Source of the DNA: Alloscardovia theropitheci
Lineage (GTDB): Bacteria; Actinomycetota; Actinomycetes; Actinomycetales; Bifidobacteriaceae
Length of the DNA: 64,000 bases
Reading direction: 5' to 3'
Assembly: GCF_004332295.1 (NCBI RefSeq)
Contig: NZ_RXLP01000023.1
Location: 1-64,000, forward strand
Of this stretch, positions 36,304 through 45,959 are shown in pieces. The number at the start of each line of letters is the position of its first letter. Position 1 is the first letter of the stretch. The position numbers and the translations under genes were made by a program. The notes below the pieces were generated by a model. It was given only the letters and a program-made list of their open reading frames with translations, was not told the origin of the DNA and did not search any database.

Positions 36304-37197
36304 ATGTCAACAATTTTCAGTGCTGATACTACGTTATCGCAAATATACAGTACACCGGAATTTTCTGGTTTCGCTCATAGGCTTTTACCAATCGATCTAC
36401 ATATGAGTAGTTCGTCTACTCTCAAGCAGTTGTCACAAAATCTTCCTTGGTATAGCACGTACACACGTACTGAGCGCACTGTGAGTATTTTTAACGAGCT
36501 GCGTACACGAGCATCTCAGGGACAAGAAATCTTCTTTGATATCTACACTGCGCAAGAGCAGAAACAAGATCCAAGTAAAAGAAATACAGGACTGGTGTTT
36601 TTTAAGGGGAAGAAAAATCATAAGACAGCTATCGTCAGTGCCGGTGGCGCATTCCAGTATGTAGGAGCCATACAAGATAGCTTTCCTCATTGTCAGTATT
36701 TAGCTGAGCAAGGATTTAATGCTTTTGCTCTTATCTATCGTCCTGGCGCGCGCACTGGAAGTCGCGATTTAGCACGAGCCATCGTATTCTTGCATGAGCA
36801 CGCAAACGAATTAGAAATTGATATGACTGGGTATTCATTATGGGGAGGCTCAGCTGGCGCAAGACTTTCCGCATGGCTTGGCAGTTTAGGAACTCAAGCT
36901 TTTGACGAGCCTCGCACCGCCCAACCAAGTACTGTCGTTATGGAGTACACAGGTTTATCTGAAGTTTATGGCACCGAGCCTCCCACAATTTCAATAGTAG
37001 GTACGTCTGATTGGATAGCTGATTATCGTGTTATGCAAGAACGCACACGTAAACTCTCAACATACTCAATTCCCGCAGATTGTCTCGTCTACAACGGACT
37101 AGGACACGGATTCGGCTTAGGTGAAGATACCGCGGCACAAGGATGGATTGACTTAGCTATTAACTTCTGGATGGACAATTTAGATACAGCAATTTAA
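36304..37197 (+). CDS. Alpha/beta hydrolase (acetyl esterase/lipase-like)
   Basis: 297 residues without a signal peptide. The nucleophile elbow is LWGGSAGARLSAWLGS (Ser near residue 181), the acid is probably the Asp in GTSDWIAD and the His lies in GLGHGFGLG. The early NTGLVFFKGKKNHKTAIVSA and GGAFQYVG stretches form the oxyanion region, as in the COG0657/BD-FAE group of small-ester hydrolases. Second gene of the 35.5-41.3 kb cluster. The substrate is not evident. Confidence 0.8.
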   Translation: MSTIFSADTTLSQIYSTPEFSGFAHRLLPIDLHMSSSSTLKQLSQNLPWYSTYTRTERTVSIFNELRTRASQGQEIFFDIYTAQEQKQDPSKRNTGLVFFKGKKNHKTAIVSAGGAFQYVGAIQDSFPHCQYLAEQGFNAFALIYRPGARTGSRDLARAIVFLHEHANELEIDMTGYSLWGGSAGARLSAWLGSLGTQAFDEPRTAQPSTVVMEYTGLSEVYGTEPPTISIVGTSDWIADYRVMQERTRKLSTYSIPADCLVYNGLGHGFGLGEDTAAQGWIDLAINFWMDNLDTAI

Positions 37198-37235
37198 ATA
37201 CAGCACATTAATCTTTATGTAAAGGATTCAACTTT

Positions 37236-38108
37236 ATGCCATTATCTCTTCAACTCAAAAATATACCTAATTCTTATCTTGCCGCTACCGATAGTTCAAG
37301 GTATAAATCAGGCCGTCTTGAAATTTTAGATTATACGACGTATGAATCTTTTTCGTACGAATCTTCCAACCCCAAGCCAATAAATAAGCGAGCAATAGTT
37401 TATCTGCCATATGGGTATACACCTGAAAAGAAATATCCTATTGTCTATGTCAGCCATGGTGGATGGTCAAATGAGACAACAATTATGGGTACTCCTCATT
37501 CCCCTCGACCATTCAAATTCATCATTGATCATGCAATCGAGAACCACGACATCGTCCCCATGATTATCGTAAATCTTACGTACAATAACACCAGCGAGCA
37601 AGATAGTAGCGATTTCAATCTCGCCATAGAGCTGACAGAACGGTATCACAACGAATTGATCAACGATCTCATTCCCGCAGTTGAGTCGACGTACAGTATG
37701 TATGCTTCTTCAACAAGTCCTGAAGACCTTAAAGCTTCTCGTAAATACCGTGCTTTTAGTGGATTTTCTATGGGCTCAGTCAATACATGGCGCACATTTG
37801 AATACGCTCTAGACTATTTTGCCTATTTCAACCCAATGAGTGGTAGCATCTCCGCTTCTGCTCATACGCTTGCACGTTTAGCTCATAGAGTCAACGATGA
37901 GTTCATTATTTACGCATTATCTGGTACTAACGACTTTGCTTATTCTTCATTCCGAGAGCAAATAAATAGTCTTTCACAGCTAGAACCTGATACCTTTAGA
38001 TTGGAGGATAACTTATTCTTTCGAGTAAGACAGGGAGCATCCCACGATTACGCTGCATTATGCGACTACACGTACAATGCTCTGGGCGCATTTTGGAAAG
38101 ACATATAA
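37236..38108 (+). CDS. Alpha/beta-fold esterase, CE1/enterochelin-esterase-like
   Basis: 290 residues, no signal peptide. RAIVYLPYGYTPEKKYPIVY followed by VSHGGWSNE is the typical start of the esterase D/CE1 family. The nucleophile Ser is in FSGFSMGSVNTW, and the late His in ASHDYAALCDYTYNALGAFW fits the triad. AAAGGA precedes the ATG. 38 bases after the previous hydrolase and 18 before an aldo-keto reductase, so co-transcribed. Feruloyl, acetyl or other esters are possible substrates. Confidence 0.8.
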   Translation: MPLSLQLKNIPNSYLAATDSSRYKSGRLEILDYTTYESFSYESSNPKPINKRAIVYLPYGYTPEKKYPIVYVSHGGWSNETTIMGTPHSPRPFKFIIDHAIENHDIVPMIIVNLTYNNTSEQDSSDFNLAIELTERYHNELINDLIPAVESTYSMYASSTSPEDLKASRKYRAFSGFSMGSVNTWRTFEYALDYFAYFNPMSGSISASAHTLARLAHRVNDEFIIYALSGTNDFAYSSFREQINSLSQLEPDTFRLEDNLFFRVRQGASHDYAALCDYTYNALGAFWKDI

Positions 38109-38126
38109 CTTTAAATCGAGAGGTAC

Positions 38127-38996
38127 ATGATGGACACCATTGAACTTAATAACGGTATATCTATCCCCCAGCTTGGTATAGGAACGTATCGCATATCCCC
38201 TGACGATGCTCAGCGCTCAGTCAAGCATGCACTTGATACGGGTTATAGACTCATTGATACTGCCAACATCTATATGAATGAAAAAGCTGTTGGACGCGCG
38301 ATTAAAGAGTCCGAAATCCACAGGACAGACGTTTTTCTTACAACAAAGTTATGGCCAAGTAGTTTTTCGTTCGCTAAAGCGAAAGAAGCCATAGATGCAA
38401 GCTTAAACCGTCTAGGGGTGGATTATCTCGATCTCGTATTACTTCATCAACCAGTTGGTGCTATTAATCAAGCTTGGAGAGCACTTGAAGAAGCTATTGA
38501 CGAGGGGAAAGTTCGCGCTATCGGAGTTTCAAATTTCACACAAAAAGATTTAGAGAAGCTCTTGGAGTCAACAGATGTAGTTCCTGTTGTCAATCAGGTG
38601 GAATGCCACCCATACTTCCAACAGCGTGAATTAAAAGAATTCATGAAGACAAACAATATTGCTCTTGAAGCATGGTACCCATTGGGATCAGGCAGCCCAG
38701 AGTTATTTGCTGAGCCGATATTGACAGCACTAGCACAGAAATATAGCAAGAGCGTGGTTCAGATTATTTTGCGTTGGCATGTTCAATCGGGACATATCGT
38801 TATTCCAGGATCAAAAAATCTAAGCCATATCGATAAGAACCTTGATATCTTCGACTTCGATCTTACCGATGATGAGATAGCTTTAATTGGTACACTCGAC
38901 CGAGATAAAGAGCTCGCAGGAATGCCACGAATTGTGCGCCGTCTCATTGGACTTGCTCGACCTGATTTCAACGCTCAACCGCAGTTGAAACGATAG
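38127..38996 (+). CDS. Aldo-keto reductase
   Basis: 289 residues, (beta/alpha)8 barrel of the AKR5 type (2,5-diketo-D-gluconate reductase-like). NADPH-dependent reduction of carbonyls. Tetrad residues are Asp in YRLIDTANIYMNE, Tyr in the same stretch, Lys in TTKLWPSSF and His in LVLLHQPVG. The cofactor-binding end reads HIVIPGSKNLSHIDKNLDIF. Two ATGs in a row; GAGAGGT lies just upstream. First of three tandem AKR genes. Cytosolic. Confidence 0.92.
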   Translation: MMDTIELNNGISIPQLGIGTYRISPDDAQRSVKHALDTGYRLIDTANIYMNEKAVGRAIKESEIHRTDVFLTTKLWPSSFSFAKAKEAIDASLNRLGVDYLDLVLLHQPVGAINQAWRALEEAIDEGKVRAIGVSNFTQKDLEKLLESTDVVPVVNQVECHPYFQQRELKEFMKTNNIALEAWYPLGSGSPELFAEPILTALAQKYSKSVVQIILRWHVQSGHIVIPGSKNLSHIDKNLDIFDFDLTDDEIALIGTLDRDKELAGMPRIVRRLIGLARPDFNAQPQLKR

Positions 38997-39146
38997 ATAA
39001 AACCATCCTTTTACCTATCGTGTAGTCGAGCATTCGATGGATGTATACTCTCATACGCAACTTGTATAGTCTCGTGAATGTTTTTACACAAAACTAATCG
39101 ATAGTGTTCTAATATTTAATTATCCGATAAAAGCATAGGAGAAAAA

Positions 39147-40018
39147 ATGACTGAAGCAACTTCACAATCAATCCGCCTTAACGATGGCAATACTATCCCA
39201 GCAATTGGTTTCGGAGTCTTCCTTATCCCAGCTGATGGATCCACATATACAGCTGTTAAGGAAGCTCTCGAAGTAGGATATCGTCATATCGATACCGCAC
39301 AGGCTTACTTCAACGAGAAGGAAGTTGGCGAAGCAATTAAGGATTCTGGAATTCCACGCGAGGAAATCTTTGTAACAAGCAAGTTGTGGATTCAAGACTT
39401 CCCTTACGAAACCGCTAAGAAGACAATTGATGCTACTCTTGAGAAGATGGGCCTTGAGTATCTCGATCTTTATCTTCTCCACCAACCATATGGTGAAGTG
39501 GAAGGCGCTTGGAAGGCTCTCGAGGAAGCACAAGCAGAGGGAAAGATTAAGTCTATCGGCGTATCTAACTTCACGCCAAATTACTGGAATCGTTTCGTTC
39601 CACAATTTAATGTTATTCCTGCTGTCAACCAGGTTGAATTCAACCCTTACTTCCAGCAGAAGCCTTTGCGTGAAATTCTCGAACCTCTTAATGTACGCAT
39701 TGAAGCATGGGCACCACTTGGCCAGGGTATCGTTCACTCTTTGATGAGCCTGTAATTACTGAACTTGCTCAAAAGTATGGTAAGGATGCGGGTCAGATTA
39801 TTCTTCGCTTTGAAAACCAAGAAGGAATTATCGTTCTTCCAAAGTCTACAAAGAAGACTCGCATGGCTTCAAATAAGGATATCTTTGATTTTGAGCTGAC
39901 AGAGCAAGAAATGGAAGCAATCCGCGCTCTGGATAAAGGCTTCGGCTCCCATGATCCTGATGCGCCAGGCGTTGGTGAACGTTTGCTTAATTCTTACGAT
40001 ATTCATGCAAACGACTAA
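39147..40018 (+). pseudogene. Aldo-keto reductase broken by a single frameshift
   Basis: The first 202 codons (39147-39755) encode an intact AKR N-terminus: RHIDTAQAYFNEKEVGEAIK, TSKLWIQDF, LYLLHQPYGEVEGAW, up to EAWAPLGQG. The frame then stops. The other part of the barrel, FDEPVITELAQKYGKDAGQI, IVLPKSTKKTRMASNKDIF to the end, continues in the -1 frame to 40018. Comparison with the two neighbouring paralogues places the shift at about 39725-39745; one lost base restores a full protein of about 290 residues. No slippery homopolymer is present. AGGAGA precedes the ATG. It could be a recent loss of function or a sequencing error. Confidence 0.85.
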
Positions 40019-40107
40019 ATCGTAAAAGTCGAAATCGTAAATTCTTAAAACAGCGCATCATATACGCTCTTTTATACAGTTTGCGTATCGCATAATATAA
40101 CTATCTT

Positions 40108-40146
40108 GTGGTGGCGTTGCTAAATATGAATAACGCCACCACTTTT
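40108..40146 (+). terminator. Terminator after the frameshifted reductase
   Basis: GTGGTGGCGTT (40108-40118) pairs with AACGCCACCAC (40132-40142), followed by TTTTCG. Confidence 0.8.
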
Positions 40147-40199
40147 CGTATTCCACACAAGACTTAAGCAAATTAACAAAACTTAAGGATAGAAGTCTC

Positions 40200-41261
40200 A
40201 TGCCCCATATGAAAAAAATCATTACATCGGCTATTGCTTTATTAGCAGCTTTCACCCTAGTCGCATGTAATACAACGACACAAACAAATTCATCAGCTTC
40301 GAATACGACGGTTTCACAGGAAGTTCCTGATAGTCAAAAACCTTCTGCGGTAAGCGATATTAAGTCTGTAGCAGATGTTCCGTTACTCACTCTCAACAAT
40401 GAGACCCAGATGCCCCAACTCGGTCTTGGTACTCAGATTCAATCACTTGAATCAGACAGTAGCCAAGCTGGACGTCAGCGTCTTAACAATACTTCACGTG
40501 AGTCTGTTATCGCTGCGTTGAAAGCGGGATATCGACATTTGGATACCGCTCATGGATATTACAATGAGACAGGCGTCGGAGAAGGCATTAAAGAAAGCGG
40601 AGTCCCTCGTAACGAAATTTGGTTAACGAGCAAACTGTGGCCTAGTGATTACGCTAACGCGGCACAAGCAATTGACGATATGCTTAAGCGTTTGCAAGTT
40701 GATTACATTGATTTGTTATATCTGCACCACCCAACCGGAGATTACATGGCTGCATATCGCGCAGTTGAAAATGCTGTTCGTGAGGGTAAAGTTCGAGCAA
40801 TCGGCATTAGCAATTTTGACAATAACATGAATGCTTTTAATGACGTTATGAATAATGCAACAATAAAGCCTCAGGCTTTGCAGATTGAAATGCATCCACT
40901 CGCTCAGCGCACGCAAACTCGAGAACTTGCGAAGAAAAATAATCTACAGGTCGAGGCATGGTATCCGCTTGGTCATGCAGATTCGACTTTGCTCAATAAT
41001 TCAACGTTAGCTTCTATCGCACGCTCTCATAATAAGACAGTTCCTCAAGTAATCTTGCGTTGGCTGATGCAAGAAGGTGTGAGTGCAGTACCGGGATCTA
41101 ATAATCCTGACCATATTCGAGAAAATCTCAATATTTTTGATTTTGAATTATCTGACTCTGAGATGAATCAAATTCGCGGTTTAGATCAGGGTGAAAGCGG
41201 ACGTTATTTCAATATTAATTATGACCAGATGGGACAGGCATTTATGCGGTTGAATGAGTAA
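40200..41261 (+). CDS. Predicted lipoprotein aldo-keto reductase
   Basis: 353 residues. The first 23 are a lipoprotein signal (MKKIITSAIALLAAFTLVAC after a 3-residue head), with lipobox LVAC, followed by a Ser/Thr/Asn-rich linker to about residue 60. The remainder is a complete AKR barrel: MPQLGLGTQI, LDTAHGYYNETGVGEGIKES, TSKLWPSD, LLYLHHPTG, AVPGSNNPDHIRENLNIFDF. The Asp-Tyr-Lys-His tetrad is intact. AKRs need NAD(P)H, which is not available outside the cell, so surface anchoring is odd. The start is ATG 40200 (AAGGA upstream) or 40209. Third AKR copy in the cluster, separated by a terminator from the second. Confidence 0.88.
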   Translation: MPHMKKIITSAIALLAAFTLVACNTTTQTNSSASNTTVSQEVPDSQKPSAVSDIKSVADVPLLTLNNETQMPQLGLGTQIQSLESDSSQAGRQRLNNTSRESVIAALKAGYRHLDTAHGYYNETGVGEGIKESGVPRNEIWLTSKLWPSDYANAAQAIDDMLKRLQVDYIDLLYLHHPTGDYMAAYRAVENAVREGKVRAIGISNFDNNMNAFNDVMNNATIKPQALQIEMHPLAQRTQTRELAKKNNLQVEAWYPLGHADSTLLNNSTLASIARSHNKTVPQVILRWLMQEGVSAVPGSNNPDHIRENLNIFDFELSDSEMNQIRGLDQGESGRYFNINYDQMGQAFMRLNE

Positions 41262-41292
41262 ATTTTACTGTATTTGCTACACTTCAACTACT

Positions 41293-41335
41293 GGTGGCTA
41301 CTTCGCAATATTTTCGAAGCAGCCACCATCTTTAT
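41293..41335. terminator. Terminator between the lipoprotein reductase and the ROK gene
   Basis: GGTGGCT(A)CTTCG (41293-41305) pairs with CGAAG(C)AGCCACC (41315-41327), then ATCTTTATTTT on the plus strand. Genes on both sides converge on it. Confidence 0.8.
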
Positions 41336-41363
41336 TTTATATGTGCAATTTGAGTTTCAAACT

Positions 41364-42596
41364 TTATGCACTCTCATACAGGAATTTATCCACGTCATCT
41401 ATAAGATGTCGAAGCCCAAACTCAGCTGCACCATGCACAGCTGCATGGTCATCAATAGTTGGGAACTCAATAATAATGCTTTGTTTATGAACTGAATTGA
41501 GCTGACTAGAAATTTCTTGGCGTAATTCGTCTAACCATGCCTGCCCAAAATGTGTCCAAAATCCCCCAATGATGACATGTGTAATGTCCACGATATTAAT
41601 GGTTGAAACTATTGCACTTGCCATGGCACGAGTTGCCTGTTTGAGCGCTTCGCGAGTTTTCGGCGAGGAAAGATTTTCCGTAATGTACTGATAGCTATCT
41701 GAGGCACTGAATTTACGAGCATCTGGAGCACCAGCATTTGTGAGAACTGCATGTCGTCCCGCATACAGTTCCATACAGCCTCTCCTACCACAACGGCATA
41801 GAGGACCATTCATTTCCACTGATACATGACCGATTTCACCAGCGGTTCCGTAATCACCGTATACGATATTGCCTGTATCAATGTATGCACCGCCGATACC
41901 TACATCTGTAGATATATAGATAAAGGAAGCACCGGCAGTAAGCTGATTTTCACTCGATATATCATCGTGAATAACACGTGCATATCCAGGAATTTGAGCA
42001 ATAGCAGCAAGATTCGCTTCATTAAGTGGCGTGAGTGAGAACTTCTGTACAAAAGGTTCTTCCACTAAATTGACGTTACTCCACCCCAGATTTGGAGCGT
42101 TAACCAACAATCCGTCTCGCGTTACCATACCTGGAATAGCCAGTCCACCACCGATTACATGGTTCTTCTTGGATATTTTATGTACGATAGGAGAAATCAA
42201 TTCATCAAGCTTATCGAATACTCGGCGAGGATTGCTCAGGTCATTATCATCACTAATCCACTGGTTAGCGACAACATGACCATTAAAATCTTGAATAATA
42301 AACCCATACCCATCAGTATGTATCTGAACGCCGAGTCCTAACCATTTTCCATCCACAAATTCCAAGGGATTGCTCGGTTTACCAGTACTCGCAAGCTGAA
42401 GAGGACTTCCCTCTCGTATGATTTCACGATCAATGAGATCAGCGACAATAATGGAAATAGCTGCCTTTGTCATTCCCGTCATTCGCGATATATCAGCTCG
42501 ACTTACTGGTTGTGAGCTCCTCAAAATCGCGGCTAGCACAACTCCAATGTTGTGTGCTCTCAAATTTTCCTGATTAAGTGCCTTTTGTCGTGGCAT
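41364..42596 (-). CDS. xylR: ROK-family transcriptional regulator, XylR-like
   Basis: 410 residues from MPRQKALNQENLRAHNIGVV; GGGAGGC lies 4 bases upstream, and the open frame to 42614 adds six residues only. The N-terminal winged helix has SRADISRMTGMTKAAISIIV. The ROK sugar-kinase-like part contains GGGLAIPGMV, DVGIGGAYIDTG, TAGEIGHVSV and the zinc motif CRCGRRGCMELYA. Divergent from xylulokinase, and near xylose isomerase, so it is probably the xylose repressor. A shared AGTTAGTTAA box is found at both xyl promoters. Confidence 0.88.
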   Translation of the reverse strand: MPRQKALNQENLRAHNIGVVLAAILRSSQPVSRADISRMTGMTKAAISIIVADLIDREIIREGSPLQLASTGKPSNPLEFVDGKWLGLGVQIHTDGYGFIIQDFNGHVVANQWISDDNDLSNPRRVFDKLDELISPIVHKISKKNHVIGGGLAIPGMVTRDGLLVNAPNLGWSNVNLVEEPFVQKFSLTPLNEANLAAIAQIPGYARVIHDDISSENQLTAGASFIYISTDVGIGGAYIDTGNIVYGDYGTAGEIGHVSVEMNGPLCRCGRRGCMELYAGRHAVLTNAGAPDARKFSASDSYQYITENLSSPKTREALKQATRAMASAIVSTINIVDITHVIIGGFWTHFGQAWLDELRQEISSQLNSVHKQSIIIEFPTIDDHAAVHGAAEFGLRHLIDDVDKFLYESA

Positions 42597-42634
42597 TTTC
42601 GCCTCCCTGAACACTAGTAATGATACTATGGAAT

Positions 42635-42644
42635 AGTTAGTTAA
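42635..42644. promoter_or_regulatory. Putative XylR box between regulator and xylB
   Basis: AGTTAGTTAA, the exact reverse complement of the TTAACTAACT found upstream of xylA at 45836-45845. TTGACG (42650-42655) follows and may be a -35 box of xylB, but no -10 at the right distance is clear. Confidence 0.5.
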
Positions 42645-42710
42645 GCGACTTGACGAACTTTTTCGTCTTATTTCGACTAAAATACTGGAATATCAGTGCA
42701 AGGAGGCATG

Positions 42711-44216
42711 ATGTCACGAATTCTCGTAGCAGGTGTAGATACATCAACTCAATCATGTAAGGTTCGCGTAACCGACGCTCAAACCGGTGAATTAGTGCGC
42801 TTTGGACAGGCATCACATCCCGATGGCACGAGCGTCAATCCGCAAGCTTGGTGGGATGCTTTCATCGAAGCGACCAAACAAGCAGGCGGACTCGATGATG
42901 TATCTGCCATATCCGTAGGCGGCCAGCAACACGGTATGGTTCTTTTGGATAAGCAGGGACGCGTCATACGCGATGCCCTACTGTGGAACGATACACGTAG
43001 TAACGTTCAAGCGGAGTCACTGATCACTCGTCTTGGACAAGATAATCGTTTTACAGATGACAATAATGATGAGCCAGAAGACATCCACGAACGTGGAGTT
43101 CAGAGATGGGTAAAAGCTGTCGGTTCCTCCCTCGTAGCTTCATTGACAATCACTAAAGTCGCATGGGTAGCTGAAAACGAACCAGAGAATGCACAGCGCA
43201 TAGCCGCTATTTGTCTTCCTCACGATTGGCTCAGCTGGCGAATTGCAGGCAACGGCCCGGTCGAAGAAGGCGAGGCTAATTTGGACGCTCTCTTTACCGA
43301 TCGTTCAGATGCTTCGGGTACAGCATATTTCGATTCAGTTGCCAATGAATATCGTTATGATTTGCTCGAACTGGCATTAGGTCGAACTAACGTTGCTCTT
43401 CCGCGCGTACTTGCACCAGCCCAAGTAGGAGCTTACGCAGATTCGCGTATTGCCGGAATCAATATTGCTGGAGGATGCATAATAGCGGCTGGCGGTGGTG
43501 ATAATGCGATGGCTGCTTTAGGACTTGGTATGGGAAGCGGCGATGTTTCTGTATCCCTTGGAACTTCGGGCGTAGCTGCTGCAGTAAGTGAACAACCTGC
43601 ATACGATTTGACAGGCGCAATCGCGGGATTCGCAGACTGTACCGGCAAATGGTTACCGCTAGCCTGCACAATCAATGGATCACGTATCCTCAATGCTGGA
43701 TGCAATGCTTTAGGAGTTAACTTTGACGAGATAGCTCAGCTGGCAGAAAAATCTGTTCCTGGGGCTCAAGGCATTACTCTGATCCCTTATTTTGATGGCG
43801 AACGCACTCCAAATCGCCCAGATACCACAGCTCAGTTCTATGGACTTACTTTGTCTAACACAACACGCGAGAATCTTGCTCGCGCTTTCGTAGAAGCAGT
43901 GTTGTGCTCACAACGCGACTGCCTAGAATACGTTAAAGCATTGGGAGCTGAAGTTAATCGCATCTTACTTATCGGAGGCGGGGCAAAATCTCCTGCTACT
44001 CGTGCATACGCCCCAGGTATCTGGGAACACGACGTCATAGTTCCTCACACAGACGAATATGTAGCTATAGGTGCAGCACGCCAAGCAGCTTGGGCACTTT
44101 CTTGTACAGTCAACGAAAACGCTTCGCTTCCTGATTGGCAAATCAGTATCGACGATACATTGAAAGGAGCTCCAACGCCGGAAGTCTACGAACAGTACGT
44201 GGCGTATCGTGGATAA
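42711..44216 (+). CDS. xylB: Xylulokinase
   Basis: 501 residues, FGGY family. Phosphorylates D-xylulose to xylulose 5-phosphate, a direct substrate of the bifid phosphoketolase. Conserved parts are AGVDTSTQSCKVRV, SVGGQQHGMVLLD with the catalytic region ALLWNDTRS, CLPHDWLSWRIAG, SVSLGTSGVAAAV, LIPYFDGERTPNRPD and ILLIGGGAKSPATRAY. AGGAGG lies 4 bases before ATG 42711. The linker NRFTDDNNDEPEDIHE is slightly long. Divergent from the ROK regulator. Confidence 0.95.
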   Translation: MSRILVAGVDTSTQSCKVRVTDAQTGELVRFGQASHPDGTSVNPQAWWDAFIEATKQAGGLDDVSAISVGGQQHGMVLLDKQGRVIRDALLWNDTRSNVQAESLITRLGQDNRFTDDNNDEPEDIHERGVQRWVKAVGSSLVASLTITKVAWVAENEPENAQRIAAICLPHDWLSWRIAGNGPVEEGEANLDALFTDRSDASGTAYFDSVANEYRYDLLELALGRTNVALPRVLAPAQVGAYADSRIAGINIAGGCIIAAGGGDNAMAALGLGMGSGDVSVSLGTSGVAAAVSEQPAYDLTGAIAGFADCTGKWLPLACTINGSRILNAGCNALGVNFDEIAQLAEKSVPGAQGITLIPYFDGERTPNRPDTTAQFYGLTLSNTTRENLARAFVEAVLCSQRDCLEYVKALGAEVNRILLIGGGAKSPATRAYAPGIWEHDVIVPHTDEYVAIGAARQAAWALSCTVNENASLPDWQISIDDTLKGAPTPEVYEQYVAYRG

Positions 44217-44240
44217 TTAAGCTTCATATATACACAAATT

Positions 44241-44280
44241 AGCGTTTCTTAACAAATCACTTGTTAAGAAACGCTTTTTA
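44241..44280 (+). terminator. Terminator of xylB
   Basis: Perfect 15-bp stem AGCGTTTCTTAACAA / TTGTTAAGAAACGCT with a 5-base loop, followed by TTTTTA. Confidence 0.9.
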
Positions 44281-44336
44281 ATAGTAAAAAATGAAGCAAG
44301 AAACGATAACCCCTCTCTCACACCTTTAATAACAAA

Positions 44337-44363
44337 GGGGCCAACGCATATACGTTGACCCCT
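44337..44363 (-). terminator. Terminator of xylA
   Basis: GGGG(C)CAACG and CGTTG(A)CCCC form a stem; on the minus strand TTTGTTATT follows. Confidence 0.75.
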
Positions 44364-44399
44364 GCGGTTACCTATGAAAGAGAAAGAGAGAGATTGAAA

Positions 44400-45746
44400 T
44401 TATTCGGACTTCAGAGCTTCAATCATGTAGTTATTGATTGTCGCCTTCACTGATTCGAGATGATCAGATTCAGTTGCTGCAATAAGCTGAGCCTGTGGAA
44501 TATCCAAAGCGTATTCTTCCAAGGAAGCCAATGTTGCAGTACCATTTTCAATCGTCTCGCCGATACCTGAATCATAGGAGCTATAACGCTCTGCCTGAAG
44601 ATTCTGAATGTACTTATCCTGATGCATCTTGTCTGCAATCAGCAAACCAGCAGCAAATGAATCCATACCTGCAATATGTGAGCGGAAAAGATCTTCAGCC
44701 TTGAAAGAAGTACGACGAGGCTTAGCATCAAAGTTCAATCCACCATGAGGCCCAATCTGACCTTCATCGAGCACCTCCCACATCACAGCGGTAGTCTCGT
44801 AAAGATCTGTAGGGAACTCATCCATATCCCAGCCGATAAGCTTATCGCCCTGGTTTGCATCAAGAGAACCGAGTACACCTGCCTCACGCGCAGTACGAAT
44901 CTCATGCTGATAGGTATGACCAGCAAGATTTGCGTGATTGCCTTCGAGATTAAGCTTCATTACGTCCATCAAGTCGTAGGTACGCAAGAATGCAATTGCT
45001 GTAGCTGCATCAAAGTCATACTGATGCATGGTTGGTTCCTTAGCCTTTGGCTCAATAAGGAACTGTGCATCCAAGCCAATTTCCTGAGCATAGTCATGGC
45101 ACATATGGAAGAACTTTGCCATATGCTCTTGTTCGCGCTTCATCTGTGTATTCCAAAGGTTTTCGTAGCCTTCACGTCCACCCCAGAATACGTAGTTTTC
45201 TGCACCCAGTCGCTTAGCAATTTCAAGTGAGTGCTTGAGCTGTCCTGCAGAATATGCATAAATATCAGCGAATGGAGATGTAGATGCTCCAGATACGAAG
45301 CGAGGATTTGTAAACAATGAAGAGGTATTCCACAAGAGCTTAACTCCTGTAGACTTCATATTTTCTTCAATCTTGTCTACGATCTTATCGAGATTAGCAT
45401 TTGTCTCACGCAGAGTATCGCCTTCTGGAGCAATATCGCGATCATGGAAGCAGAAATACTCAGCACCTAATGTAGTGAAGAACTCGAAGGCATAATCTAC
45501 CTTGGCAAGAGCTTCATCCATTGGATCAGAATACTTACCATACCAAGGACGATGTGACGTACCCGTTCCGAATGGATCTACTAATTCTTGATCGAATGTA
45601 TGCCACCAAGCAACGCCGAAACGAAGCCAATCCTTCATCTTCTTCCCCGCTACAACGCGATCAGCGTCATAGTAACGAAATCCGAGACCTTCTTGCACAT
45701 TCTCAGTGCCTACAAATGGAATCTTATCAACGTTCCACAAACCCAT
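44400..45746 (-). CDS. xylA: Xylose isomerase
   Basis: 448 residues, class II length. Converts D-xylose to D-xylulose with two divalent metals. Conserved parts are [32 protein letters not shown] (catalytic His-Asp), [38 protein letters not shown] (metal Glu and Lys), [40 protein letters not shown] and [19 protein letters not shown] lies 7 bases before the ATG. Codon use is strongly biased, which suggests high expression. Convergent with xylB. Confidence 0.97.
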   Translation of the reverse strand: MGLWNVDKIPFVGTENVQEGLGFRYYDADRVVAGKKMKDWLRFGVAWWHTFDQELVDPFGTGTSHRPWYGKYSDPMDEALAKVDYAFEFFTTLGAEYFCFHDRDIAPEGDTLRETNANLDKIVDKIEENMKSTGVKLLWNTSSLFTNPRFVSGASTSPFADIYAYSAGQLKHSLEIAKRLGAENYVFWGGREGYENLWNTQMKREQEHMAKFFHMCHDYAQEIGLDAQFLIEPKAKEPTMHQYDFDAATAIAFLRTYDLMDVMKLNLEGNHANLAGHTYQHEIRTAREAGVLGSLDANQGDKLIGWDMDEFPTDLYETTAVMWEVLDEGQIGPHGGLNFDAKPRRTSFKAEDLFRSHIAGMDSFAAGLLIADKMHQDKYIQNLQAERYSSYDSGIGETIENGTATLASLEEYALDIPQAQLIAATESDHLESVKATINNYMIEALKSE

Positions 45747-45800
45747 TTTTAGCTCCTTTGCCGGAAAATTGTGTATAGGTTTAACCTTATAACGAAAATA

Positions 45801-45845
45801 AGACTATCAGATAATTATGAGTTTGTAAAATCATTTAACTAACTC
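45801..45845 (-). promoter_or_regulatory. xylA promoter with adjacent putative XylR box
   Basis: On the minus strand TTTACA (45829-45824) and TAGTCT (45806-45801) are 17 bases apart. TTAACTAACT (45836-45845), matching the box in front of xylB, abuts the -35 side. Confidence 0.55.
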
Positions 45846-45871
45846 CGCGTTTCGCTGCAATATATACGATT

Positions 45872-45904
45872 ATGGGGTCACAATCCACATGAATTGTGAC
45901 CCCA
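45872..45904 (-). terminator. Hairpin after the FtsX-type permease gene
   Basis: ATGGGGTCACAAT (45872-45884) pairs perfectly with ATTGTGACCCCAT (45892-45904). The T-run lies on the plus side, so efficiency for the minus-strand gene is uncertain. Confidence 0.6.
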
Positions 45905-45959
45905 TATCTTTTTACAGATACGCAAATCAGTTGCGTAATCTTAACCCCCTACTCGAGTC

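Noticed and set aside
39707-40018. Independent 103-residue gene starting MGTTWPGYRS
   Set aside because: It is the C-terminal part of the frameshifted aldo-keto reductase; the presumed start lies inside the upstream part and has no ribosome site.
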